Assembly: GCA_905250115.1 (NCBI GenBank)
Contig: CAJNOI010000236.1
Span: 54,824 to 118,823, forward strand
DNA length: 64,000 nucleotides
Source of the DNA: Adineta steineri
Lineage: Eukaryota; Rotifera; Eurotatoria; Adinetida; Adinetidae
Direction of reading: 5' to 3'
Shown here one piece after another: positions 38,719 to 49,593 of this stretch (within the stretch, counting starts at the first letter, position 1; each line of letters opens with the position of its first letter). Under the pieces are notes generated by a model, which was not told the DNA's origin, did not search any database, and worked only from the letters and a program-made list of their open reading frames with translations. The position numbers and the translations under genes are program-made.

Positions 38719-40879
38719 ATGTTTATCAAAATACACAAACTGTTCGATGTAATTATCCTGTTCATATTGAAAATGGTTTTATTACTGTATATAATGTTAC
38801 TATTTGGGAAGATCAAACATATACAGGTACAATTACTTATGAATGTAATTATGGTTTTGAAACTGTATATGGACGTGATCAAATTATGACTGAATGTTCA
38901 AATGGTATATGGACAAATGTTACTAGTTGTCAAGGTAAATATGAAATTAAAATAAATCAAAAAGCAATTTTTTTGTTTTTAGAAATTCCAACATGTCCAA
39001 AACAAGATTTACTTGATATTGAATCTCAAGTTGAAAATTCATATGTTTATAATGGTAGAATTCATAGAAAACAAAAAAAACAATATTATTTGATTTTCAT
39101 TTAGTTTCACTTCAGTATATTCGTAATCCATTAGCATTTGTTTATAGTTCATATGTTCTTCGCACTTGTTTACCAAATTTCGAACATGATCCATTAAGTC
39201 CACCATTGAAAATTCAATGTCAACGTGATACTCATACATGGACTGGAATACCAATATGTCGAAGTAAAATAAAAAGCAGTTTTTTTTCATTTATGTTATC
39301 TTTTTTTTTTTCATCAGAAATTGAACCAATGACAACTGAAATGACAATAACTGAAAATAATGAACCATCAATAGAAATTGATAATTTAATAATGTTAAAA
39401 GAAAATTCTACCAATAATCAATCTCAGACAACAATAGAAACAGAAAGCAGTACTATTGTATTTGATACGACTCATACTATTGTTTGCTATTCAAATGAAA
39501 TTCCATACATTCCAAATTCAGTTATAATTCAATTACAATCAAATATAACATATGATGTTGGTACTACTCTAGTATATGAATGTCAACCAGGATATGAATC
39601 TTTGTCTAATCAATCAAGTTTTACGACTTGTTCTATGAATGGAACGTGGTCTATCGATACAATTAATACAACAATGTGCCAATTGAGTAGTATCACTACT
39701 GAAGAAACTTTTTTCAATACGTCGACAGTTCCATCAAACATAACAGATGAGAATAAAAATATTACTGTTAATCTAGATGAAAATTTACCAATTATGAATT
39801 TATCAAATGAAACATTAACGTCAGAAATACGTTCAATATCGGCTGGTGATCGAGAAGTACTTCATATTATTTCATACTGTAAAGAATTACCTCAAATTGA
39901 ACATGCTCAATTATTACGTGATGATACAATAAAACATAATTTTAATAATGAAATAAGTTATAGTGGTTCACTTGAATATATTTGTCAATTTGGTTTTATA
40001 AGCGAGAATAATAAAAACGAACCATTTCAAGTAACTTGTCGAAACGGTGTTTTTTATCCGAAAATATTTTGTATTGGTAAGAAGCTTTTTTTTACTTAAA
40101 ATAGATTGTTTTTCTATTTGCTTTTTCTTCAAAAAGAAAAACCTCGTTGTTCACTTCCACCTTCAATTGATATGTCTAGAAATACAATTATTAATTCTGC
40201 AATAAATGTATTTGATACATCAACTAATGAAGCTATTCCTGGATCATTTATTCTTTTAAAATGTTTTGATAAAAATAATGATGAAAATTCAAATTTTAAT
40301 ATAACTTGTCTAGAAAATGGTCAATGGTTATTACCACCATCATCTTGCATTGGTTTGTATGAAATTTAGTTAATAATTTCATATTGATATTTTTCTAGTT
40401 CCATTTCAACGTCGATGTCAAAGTGGAATTACTATTCCAAATGCTCGAACACGAATCAATGCGAAATTAACTACGGATGGTTATTACAATGATGGAAGCC
40501 GAGCTGCATATCAATGTCTGGAAAATTTTGTTCATGATCCTCAATCAGGTCCAATACATATCCAATGTAAAAATGGCCGATGGGGACCGCGACCAAGATG
40601 TATTCGTATGTATATAGAATTTCTTTTAAAGTTTATTATATTCTATTGATTTATATAGCAAATGGTTGTACTGAACCAATGTCTGATACAATTGAAAATG
40701 GTTGGAAAAGTGCTGAATCTTTTATTATATATAATGATATTAAATATTATAAATTAACAAGATATTCTTGTCGTGAAAAAGCAATTTTAGTTGATTCATC
40801 ATCTCGTGTTATTGATATTGAATGTCGAAATAATAAATGGCAATATACATCTTTACCTGCCTGTCAACTTGAAGAATAA
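38719..40879 (+). CDS. Multi-sushi (CCP) domain protein, 5' end missing
   Basis: Probable secreted or cell-surface adhesion or recognition protein. The first visible exon starts after TTGTTCTAG at 38718, just right of the 100-N gap, so signal peptide and N-terminus are missing. Exons then read as about seven sushi-like modules, with Cys spacing and a final GxW..C: YECNYGFE...CSNGIWTNVTSC; IQCQRDTHTWTGIPIC; YECQPGYES...CSMNGTWS; YICQFGFIS...CRNGVFYPKIFC; CLENGQWLLPPSSC; YQCLENF...CKNGRWGPRPRC; and a last module ending WQYTSLPACQLEE and TAA at 40877. A Thr/Asn/Glu-rich spacer lies near 39330-39450 and a second near 39690-39840. Introns are about 50 bp and phase 1, as usual for shuffled extracellular modules. 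Several NxT/NxS sites fit secretion. No transmembrane helix or GPI signal is seen. It converges on the SLC7 gene, 177 bp away. Confidence 0.82.
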
Positions 40880-41056
40880 ATTAACTTTTATTTAGATGAA
40901 AATTGAATTACAAAAAAATAAACTATGTTAACTTTCTATTTATATTAAATGTTGATTTGTGCTCGTTGTAGTTTGAAAAATAGTTGAAGAAATAAATTCA
41001 TTTTTCCTTGAAAAAGAAAAAGAATTTTAGAAATAATTAATACATGTTTGTTTTGA

Positions 41057-43183
41057 TTACTTACTTATAAGTTGTAATTCGATTTTAAGGTAGACAAATG
41101 GATAATAGAATACCAAACCAAATAAAATTATAATGGCTGCAATAAGAAATCCAAAACTTGGAGATACAATCAAAGGAACAAGAACTAAGTAAATTGAAAT
41201 CAATATAATAATGATGATTAATGGAATTGGTATCTAAATATTAATTGTTGTTTGTAGTTTTATTTCATTAATAAAATACAATAACATACACTAATCGTTC
41301 GTGGTGCATCTTTTTTTGTAAATTTACAACAAAGTGTAGCAACAAATACTAAGCCATAGAAGATCCAACTAACAAAACTAACAAAATCAATTAATCCATA
41401 GATATTACTTGGAATACAAAACATAATTGCTAGAAGAGCCTTTAAAAAATGAAATAATAAAATCATTATTATTTAAAAATTAAAATAAATGATACAACCT
41501 GTAGAACAACACCGGGTATTGGTGTTAATCGTTGTGTTTGAATACATGCAAATACTTCTGGTAAATATCCATATTGAGCACCAACCATACAATATCGAGC
41601 AGCTCCAAAAAGATTTCCATTAGCACTGCCTAATGCACTGATAGAAATTAGAATAGGTAAAATACGAACAACAGGACCTAATACAGCTTCACCCCAAGTC
41701 TATATAAAATTGCTAGATTGAATATACAATAGATTGTGTTTACATACGACAGCAACAGCATTAGAACTAAGTAATTCTGCTTTGTTCATCACAGTGAAAT
41801 AAGAAATATTAATGCAAACATAGAGCATAATAACAATAGGTACAGCTAATGAAATAGATAACCATAAATTTCTAAAAAAATAGGAAATTTATTTATTATA
41901 CTTAGTTTAAAAATCAAATATACCTTTTAGGATTTTTCAGTTCTTCTGTTACTGAATTCAAAGAATGCCATCCACCGTAAGCAAATAAACCTTTATAAAA
42001 TGCAAGTGCAACACCGAATGGTTTATTTGTTGTGTCTAATCTTAGCAAAATATGCTATCATTTCTTTGATCATTATAATAAACAGTATCTTACCAGCAAA
42101 ACCATTTTTTAAATTTTGTGTATATCCTACATAGAAAGTACCTTTGAATGTCTTAGTTTATGATTCAACGTAAATAAAAACAAACCTTGTCCAATTCGTA
42201 CAAAACCAATTATTGCAATTGTCAACATAGTCAATACTTTGCAAATCACGAAAACAATATTCAAACGATTAGCTGCTGATACACTGATTGAGTTAATATT
42301 CATAAGTATTACTAGAAATAAATCATATAAATATTGCTAGTCCAAGTTTACGATACACATACAAATAATGAAAATTGCTAGCATTTTAACAAGTTCTTCA
42401 GATGGTCCACAATCTAAATATTCATTAAGATTTAAAATACTCATTCATATTTAGATATTAGTTTACTAATCATAATGCCAGATAAAAAATATCGAGAAAA
42501 AGTAAGAGATAAAACGGCAATAGTCGCTGGCTTAATAGTAAATATATCTGCCCAGACAGACAGATATGCTAATATATCTCCTGTTCTTTCATGAACTGAT
42601 CCAATACCTATAAATAAATGTTAAGTTATAAACAGAATATGGCTTCTCCATTTTTCTTCTTCTATATCATACCTTCCTTCATATAAGCTACTTCTGCACC
42701 ATTTCTTGGTATCACCGTACCAATCTCTGCAAAACAAAGTGCCGCTAAAAGAGATATAAATCCACATGCCATCCAAATAATTAAACATAATCCAACTGAT
42801 TGTGTTTCTTGTAGAACACCTTTTGGTGAAACAAATATACCAGAACCTATTTATTTTTAAATAATTATAGTTAGAATTGTAGGAAAAAAACATGAATTTT
42901 TAAACAATTACCAATGATGATACCAATAATGTAACAAACTCCAGAGAATAAACCAAGATGTCGTTTAAGTGCAACATCATCAGTTGATGTACGTTGATGT
43001 TTAGTAGTAGAAGAATGAACATGACGATGATGAATAGAATCAGCATCCGCTAGAAAAGAAGATAACGAAACAACAGTTCATTTTTACAGTAGTAAAAACA
43101 TAATTACTTTATATTATTATGTTTCCGTAATCTATACAAAAAAACTTACCAACAGTTTGATCAGGTAATGTGTTGAATAGCAT
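41057..43183 (-). CDS. SLC7-type amino acid transporter (LAT/b0,+AT-like), copy A
   Basis: Twelve-helix APC-family exchanger subunit of the plasma membrane, of the type that pairs with an SLC3 heavy chain. Spliced from the ATG at 43181-43183 ([11 protein letters not shown], then [10 protein letters not shown]) to TAA at 41057. TM1 carries [12 protein letters not shown]; next come [20 protein letters not shown] and the FSRYFLSG region, then [21 protein letters not shown]6 reads [16 protein letters not shown] followed by [10 protein letters not shown]. The last exon reads [20 protein letters not shown] and ends in KIELQLISK. Introns are short and phases join cleanly at every junction I checked, so the gene looks intact. 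Its TM6 differs from copy B and from the usual [10 protein letters not shown] at several positions. Compared with copy B it lacks about 15 residues in the N-terminal tail. Substrate cannot be assigned. Confidence 0.88.
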
Positions 43184-44149
43184 ACTAATTTAGAAAAGGA
43201 CACTTGTAATTTTACATATTGTTTGAATTATGACATTTTCGTTCTTCAACATTTATTATAACAGAAAAAGATTATAAGACCTTTTTCTTCTTATCTGTAA
43301 TCTCTGTAACCGTATCAGTTATATGTTATTGGTAGAAAAATGATCTTTATTATATAAATTGATAGAACTGAATGTAATCTTTTCGTTTTCTTCAGTATAT
43401 TTAATTTAAATCTATATTAATTAACAAATGAAGATATTTCGTAAATTTTGAGTATTTCTATGTATAAAATATAGATAAATTATCAACAAGATTCGATTGA
43501 TTGAAGTGCGTATTAGTAAACTAAAACAAATTGATTTTTACTGTAGAGATAGATACTTAAATGTTTCTCACAGGAGAGCATATAACTTGAAATAAACACC
43601 AAGCGAAAATAAATAACTTTGTTCTTGATCGATACGAATTGGAAAATATTCAGAAGCAATATATCATGAAAACGAAAGGTTTACTACTCGAACTAGTGTT
43701 ACTTCTTTCAGAAAAAGGCCAGCGAATCCAGAAGATGAGCGTTACTTGTACTTATTATAAAAATATACGACCATTTTTAAACTAGCTTGATAAAGAAGAA
43801 AAAATTCGAAAGGCCTTCCCGTTACAATATTTATTATTTATGATATATATATTTTTTCCTTTTTTTTTGTTTATTTTCTTTTTTTCTCTTCTGTTTAATA
43901 CAAAATAAAATTTAAAAAAATTATTCTATTCTTTATTGAATAATAACTTTATGCATATCTATTTATTCAAAATTATTTTTGTTGACTTGCAAAAGTGAAG
44001 AAAACGTTGTTTTTTGTGCTTGTAGAGTTTTCGCAATTCTTCGTATTCATGAATTGTGAGTTTCCTAGGTGGTTAAAATTTTGGGAGTATTATGGATGCC
44101 CTCTGTTCTGTAAATTTCGAATGTAGAGTTTATGTATTCTGCCTTTGTT
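43184..44149. other. 5' flank of SLC7 copy A, no gene recognised
   Basis: AT-rich sequence with poly-T and poly-A runs (for example 43850-43920). It should include the promoter of the transporter on the minus strand. No conserved regulatory motif or coding stretch could be supported. Confidence 0.5.
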
Positions 44150-44765
44150 ATTTCTTATAATTGTAATATGGAGGAATGGTTCAATAATTATCTCACAAGC
44201 TTAGATCTTATGGATTCAAAAGATTAGTGAACAAAAGAAAACATATTGCAATGATATATAATATATTCAAAACTTTAAGAGTATTTGTATGAATTTTGCT
44301 AAACAAAATATATACAGAAAGTAAAGACGTCATAAACGTTATTGTTAATTTTCCTAACGGCATAGTAACGGTGTTTTTCTTCCAACATCAGCAGATATTT
44401 ATTACCATCTTTTTTTATGTAATACACAGTATTCTTTGACGATGTAATTTCCATTATTCTGATTATAATAGACGAACAACGTTGCACAAAGATTCTTTTC
44501 TAACGTTTCTTTATGAAGAATACCAAATTAGCTTGCGATAGTTTTTGTGTTGTGTACACATTTTATATTATAGCAACGCAGAACGGAAAAAAAGAAAGAA
44601 CAGACACCATGTTATTGGACGGGATATATTTCATTTGAAGATAAATTGATTTATTTCGTAAAGCGTTTTTTATGTTATCATATAGAATTAAATTAAACTT
44701 AAAGTACTGGCATATTATAAACAAGTAAAGTGATTATTTTCTATATAAAACAAGTTTTGAAGATA

Positions 44766-46074
44766 TATGAGTGAATTGCAACTTTTTGGTACAATTGGTG
44801 CGAAAAAATGAAAGTGGTTCTAAGCAACTTTTGAGTAGTACATTTTGCTATACTATATGCCTGTATTATGCACAAAAAATTTCCCAACACTTTACCGCAT
44901 ATTAACTGAGATACGACTTACTCAATGTAAATGTACCATAAAAAGCGTTATTTTATTGAAAAACGTCACTCTACATTTTTCAGTATAATGTAAATTTCTC
45001 GAGAATGGTACGAGATCCAAGGCTGAATTTTTTACCACTAATAGAACTTTTTGTTTTATACATTCTCTAAAAATTTGAGCTAAATCTGACGACCCGTTCA
45101 CGAGTTATAAATAAGACAATTTTCAAAAACACCGTCACTCTACATTTTTTTCCAGTATAATGTAAATTTCTCGAGAAGGGTACGAGATCCAAGACTGAAA
45201 TTTTTACCACTAATAGAACTTTTTGTTTTATATATTCTCTAAAAATTTCAACTAAATCTGACGACCCGTTCGAAAGTTATAAAGCAGACAATTTGCAAAA
45301 ATCGTCACTCTACATAATTTTCGAAAAAAACGTCACTCTACATTTTTCAGTATAATGTAAATTTCTCTTGAACGGTAAGAGATCAAAGGCTGAAATTTTT
45401 ACCACTAATAGAACTTTTTGTTTTACACATTCTCTAAAAATTTGAGCTAAATCGGACGACCCGTTCGAGAGTTATGAATCAGACAATTTTCAAATTGTCA
45501 CTCTACAAAGTGAGTAAATATCTTTTTTTTTTCGAAAGTTCGTTTTTTTTTGTTTGAAATAAACTTGATAAGAGAGAACCTTTTTACATCAGTTTTATAG
45601 TTAAAGTGTTGGCTTTCTTTTTATATCATCCGCGCGCTGCCAGCTCTATCATAGGCTGAGCTAGAACTGTGTTTGTGTCACTCTACATAAAAACGAACAA
45701 GTGTCTGTTAAACAATGTGACCATTAGATGAACGAACCAGTGGAAATTCAAACTAAAACTAGTTACATATTTCGATAGAGCGTCAAAAACTGTACAAAAT
45801 AGATTAATTATCTCCTTTTCCTCTTGCCTCTTTATTGTCGAAAAATTTCCTTTTCTTAGCATATGTCATGAAAAAATGACATTTTTTCATCATAAATTTT
45901 TTATAACTCAGCAATAACATGAGCTACTGAGCTGAAATTTTGCATGGCAGTGAGGTGTTCCAAGCACTATAACATATCAAAAAATCGTTGAAATCGGCTG
46001 GCGCAAACTGGAGTTATTAGCGAAATACATCAAAAATCTAATTGTACCAAAAAGTTGCAATTCACTCATATACA
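44766..46074. mobile_element. Non-autonomous TIR element nested in tandem unit 1
   Basis: The left end TATATGAGTGAATTGCAACT and its continuation (44766-44798) is the exact reverse complement of the right end (about 46042-46074), giving terminal inverted repeats of at least 33 bp. Units 2 and 3 supply the empty site (AAGATATACGTATTTTT and CAGATATATGTATTTTT), so the insertion can be read directly; the target was TA or TATA. The interior holds no transposase but has three internal repeats of about 165-180 bp (44965-45495). Confidence 0.75.
44965..45495 (+). repeat. Three internal ~165-180-bp repeats
   Basis: Each copy begins with CGTCACTCTACATTTTT, then AGTATAATGTAAATTTCTC, a GAGATCCAAG-type block, TTTTTACCACTAATAGAACT, CTAAAAATTT and GACGACCCGTTC (starts near 44965, 45125 and 45331). 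They lie wholly inside the TIR element. No coding capacity is evident. Confidence 0.7.
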
Positions 46075-48000
46075 CTTTTGTCCTCCACCTGCACATTAAT
46101 TAAGAAAAAATATTCTATTTCTAAAAGTAGTTTTTTTAAGATGAAGTTTCCTTCACAATCTTACAAAAAAATTAAATCATGATTATTTCTTCCACCATAC
46201 TGATGAAATAAAAAAATATCTGTGATGTATCAAAAGAAAGAGACATAATTGTAATACAGAGGAATGGTTCAAGAATTTTCTCACTAGTTCAGATCTTACG
46301 AATTCAGAGACTCATGAACAAAACCGAACTTATCATAATGATACACAACATATCCAAAACTCTAAAGAGTATTTGGATTATTTTGCTAAACAAAATGTAT
46401 AAAGAAAGTAAAGACGCCATAAACATTATTGTTAATTTTCCAAATGGGCATAGTGACGATGCATTTTTTTCCAAGAATAACGCAAATTTGTTACTATCCT
46501 TTTTTGTAATACAGTTTTCTTTGACGATGTAATTTTCATTATTCTGATTATAACAGGCAAACATCATTGCGCAACATATTTTTTTTCTAATGGTTCTTTG
46601 GAAAAAGAATCGAATTATCTTGAGATGCTTTTTGTGTTGTGTACACATTTTATATTATTACAGCATAGAACTAAAAAAAGAACAGTTATCATTCTATTGA
46701 ACGAGATATATTTTATTCGAACAAAAATGTCGGATTATTTGTAAAAATGAAGTATTATTGAAGTTACTTTATAGTGCTGAGAAGTAGTTTCATTTAATTG
46801 ATTTATTCCATAAAGCGTTTCTTATGTTGCCATATGGAATTAAATTTAATATAAAGTGGTCTCATATTATAAACAAATAACGTGATCATTGTTTCTACAT
46901 AAGACAAGATTTTAAGATATACGTATTTTTCTTTTCTGCCTGCACATCAACTACGCAAAAAAATTATCACTCTAGATGCATGACTTGTTCAAAGTTAACC
47001 TCTACTAAACAATCCTGACAAAAACAAGTGCATACTTCTTTTCCATCATACTGATGAAAATAAAAAGATTGTTTTTCTTAATATTCTTTTTTCAAAGTGA
47101 AGCTCTGATACACAATCCTGACAAAACAAGAAAGTCATGACTAGTTTTTCATCGCACTGATGAATTAAAAAATATCTATGACGTGTGAAAAGAAAGAAAT
47201 ATAGCTATAATATGGAGAATTGGTTCAAGAATTATCTTACTAGTTTAGATCTTACGGATTCAGAGACTAATGAACAATATATTCAAAGCTCTAAAGAGTA
47301 CTTGCTTTAGCTATGTTAAATAAAATGTATACAGAAAGTAAAAACGTCATGAGAATTATTGTTAATTTTCCTAACAGCATAGTAACGGTGTTTTTCTTCC
47401 AACATCAAGGAAACTTGTTACCATCCTTTTTTGATAATACACAGTTTTTTTCTGACGATATAATTTCCATTATTCTGATTGTAACAGGGAAAAATCATTG
47501 TACGAAATGTGATTTTTTCTAATCTTTCTTTAGAAAAAAATCAAATTATCTTGGGATAGTTTTTGAATTGTATACAAATTTTATATTATAACAACGTATA
47601 ACTAAAAAAGAGACAACAGACACCATTCTGTTGAATGAGATACATTTCATTCGAAGAAAAATGTTTGATTATTTGTGAAGATGTAGAATTATTGAAGTTA
47701 CTTTGTAGTGCTGAAAAGTAGTTTCACTTAATTGATTTATTTCATACAGCTTTTCTTATGCTGATGTATGGAATTAAATTTAATATAGAGTAGTCTCATA
47801 TTATAAACAAGTAAACTATTTTTTTCATGTAAAAATACGATCGTCAGATATATGTATTTTTGTTCTCCGCCTGCACATTAACTACGGAAAACAATTATCT
47901 TTCTAAATACAAAATATTTCAAATTGAAGCTCTATTAGACAATCCTGACAAAACAAGAAAGTCATGTCTAGTTTTCCATCGCACTAATGATTTAAAAAAA

Positions 48001-48085
48001 TGTCTACGATATGCGGAAAGAAAAAAAAAGGAAGAAAGAGAGAGAAAAAGAAAAAGAAAAAGAAAAGAGAGAGTGAGAAAAAAAG
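48001..48085 (+). repeat. Purine-only low-complexity tract
   Basis: A run of almost pure A and G (GAAAGAAAAAAAAAGGAAGA and onward to about 48095) borders the tandem array. A run of 13 G residues follows at 48177-48189. Both are prone to length errors. Confidence 0.7.
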
Positions 48086-48172
48086 AAAAACTGAGAAGGT
48101 ATTTAATGCTATGTCTTCACAATATATTTCATTTGAAGTTAACTTCTTCTCTTAACTAACATTTTGTTAGTT

Positions 48173-49524
48173 ATGTGGGGGGGGGGGGGTACGAGAAGAA
48201 GAAATCCTCTATTTCTTCTATTTCTTCTTGTTACACAATCCGGCACACAAGATATGCGATCACTTCACATGTCGACTAAAGCTGGTTGGCAATTTCGATG
48301 CTCTAGCTCAAGTTGCTCACCATTGGCTGTTGTTATTGCGTCAAATATCCGCCAGTGTCAAATGGCTTGTTTAGCTGAAGTCCATTGTAAAGCAATTAGT
48401 TTTCATAAATCATCATCTAATTGTGAATTATTTGCTGATATATCAAACCAAAACGGCAATTTGGTGAGCAACGTAGACACTGTTACTATGATTGTTATGG
48501 ATGGAACACGATTTCCACTTGGTAAGTGTGGCCACAGTTATTTAGGAAAAAATATATTGAAGAGAAAAAACTCTTTTTCTTTCTTACATTGATCGAACCA
48601 AACGATTCACAAAATCTCGTACTAGCTGTATATTACGTATCACGAGCAGTATATTCATAGAGTTACTTTTAGAATAGTACAAACAATATTATAATCAGAT
48701 AAATGAATAGGTCAATTCTTTATTGTCTGACTTAGTCTTATCTCTTAGGAATCGATCAAATAGCTAGACGCCAATATAAGTTCATGCTGGAAATGAATTA
48801 CAAAGTAATTCAAAGGTTTCATATATTATATATATGATATGTGTATGTTATGTTTAAATATACTATATATATATATATTGGTGCATTTGTACATATTTAT
48901 TTATGTAATTAGTATAAGTTTTTAGAAAAGATTTTCTTGATCTACTAGGTGTGGGTGTGGGCACGGATCTTTTTCCATTCTCACATCCATATTGAGAGTA
49001 TGAGTATGGAGATTGAAGAAGAGCCGCAACCACGCCCATGTCCACACCTCCAATCTCATTTGTCTAAAACAGAATCGACTACGGCATCAACAATACCAGC
49101 AGCACTAACATCACCAGCAAAAACACCAGCAGCACTAACATCACCGGCAACAACACCAGCAGCACTAACATCACCGATAACAACACCAGCAGCACTAACA
49201 TCACCGGTAACAACACCACCAACAACAACACCAGCAGCAACAATAACTCCAACAGCAGCAACATCACCAGCAGCAGCAACAACTCCAGCAGCAACAACAT
49301 CAACATCAACATCAACAACAACATCAACATCATCATCAACATCAACATCATCATCAACATCAACATCATCAACCACTTCATCATCAACATCATCAACCAC
49401 TTCATCATCAACATCAACAACAACATCATCATCAACGACAACGTCGTCATCAACATCATCCACANNNNNNNNNNCAACAACATCATCATCAACGACAACG
49501 TCGTCATCAACATCATCCACAACA

Positions 49525-49593
<69 letters not shown>

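Larger units (their letters stand above)
44150..48000 (+). repeat. Tandem array of three diverged ~0.8-0.95-kb units
   Basis: Three units start with related sequence: GGAGGAATGGTTCAATAATT (44168), GAGGAATGGTTCAAGAATTT (46259) and GGAGAATTGGTTCAAGAATT (47214). All continue through matched blocks (ACAGAAAGTAAA.ACGTCAT, TTGTTAATTTTCC, TGACGATGTAATTTCCATTATTCTGATT, CCTGCACATTAA). Unit boundaries fall near 44100, 46209, 47167 and 48000. Unit 1 is interrupted by the element at 44766-46074. Each start can be read as a short peptide like MEEWFKNYLTSLDL, but frames break soon after, so this may be a decayed gene or an element. No known family is recognised. Confidence 0.7.

Noticed and set aside
46304..46648. 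114-codon minus-strand ORF in tandem unit 2
   Set aside because: The equivalent frames in units 1 and 3 are not conserved, so no coding constraint on this strand is visible.
47860..48159. 99-codon plus-strand ORF ending in a Lys/Arg/Glu-rich tail
   Set aside because: It overlaps the end of tandem unit 3 and the purine tract; the charged tail is low-complexity DNA, not a conserved basic domain.
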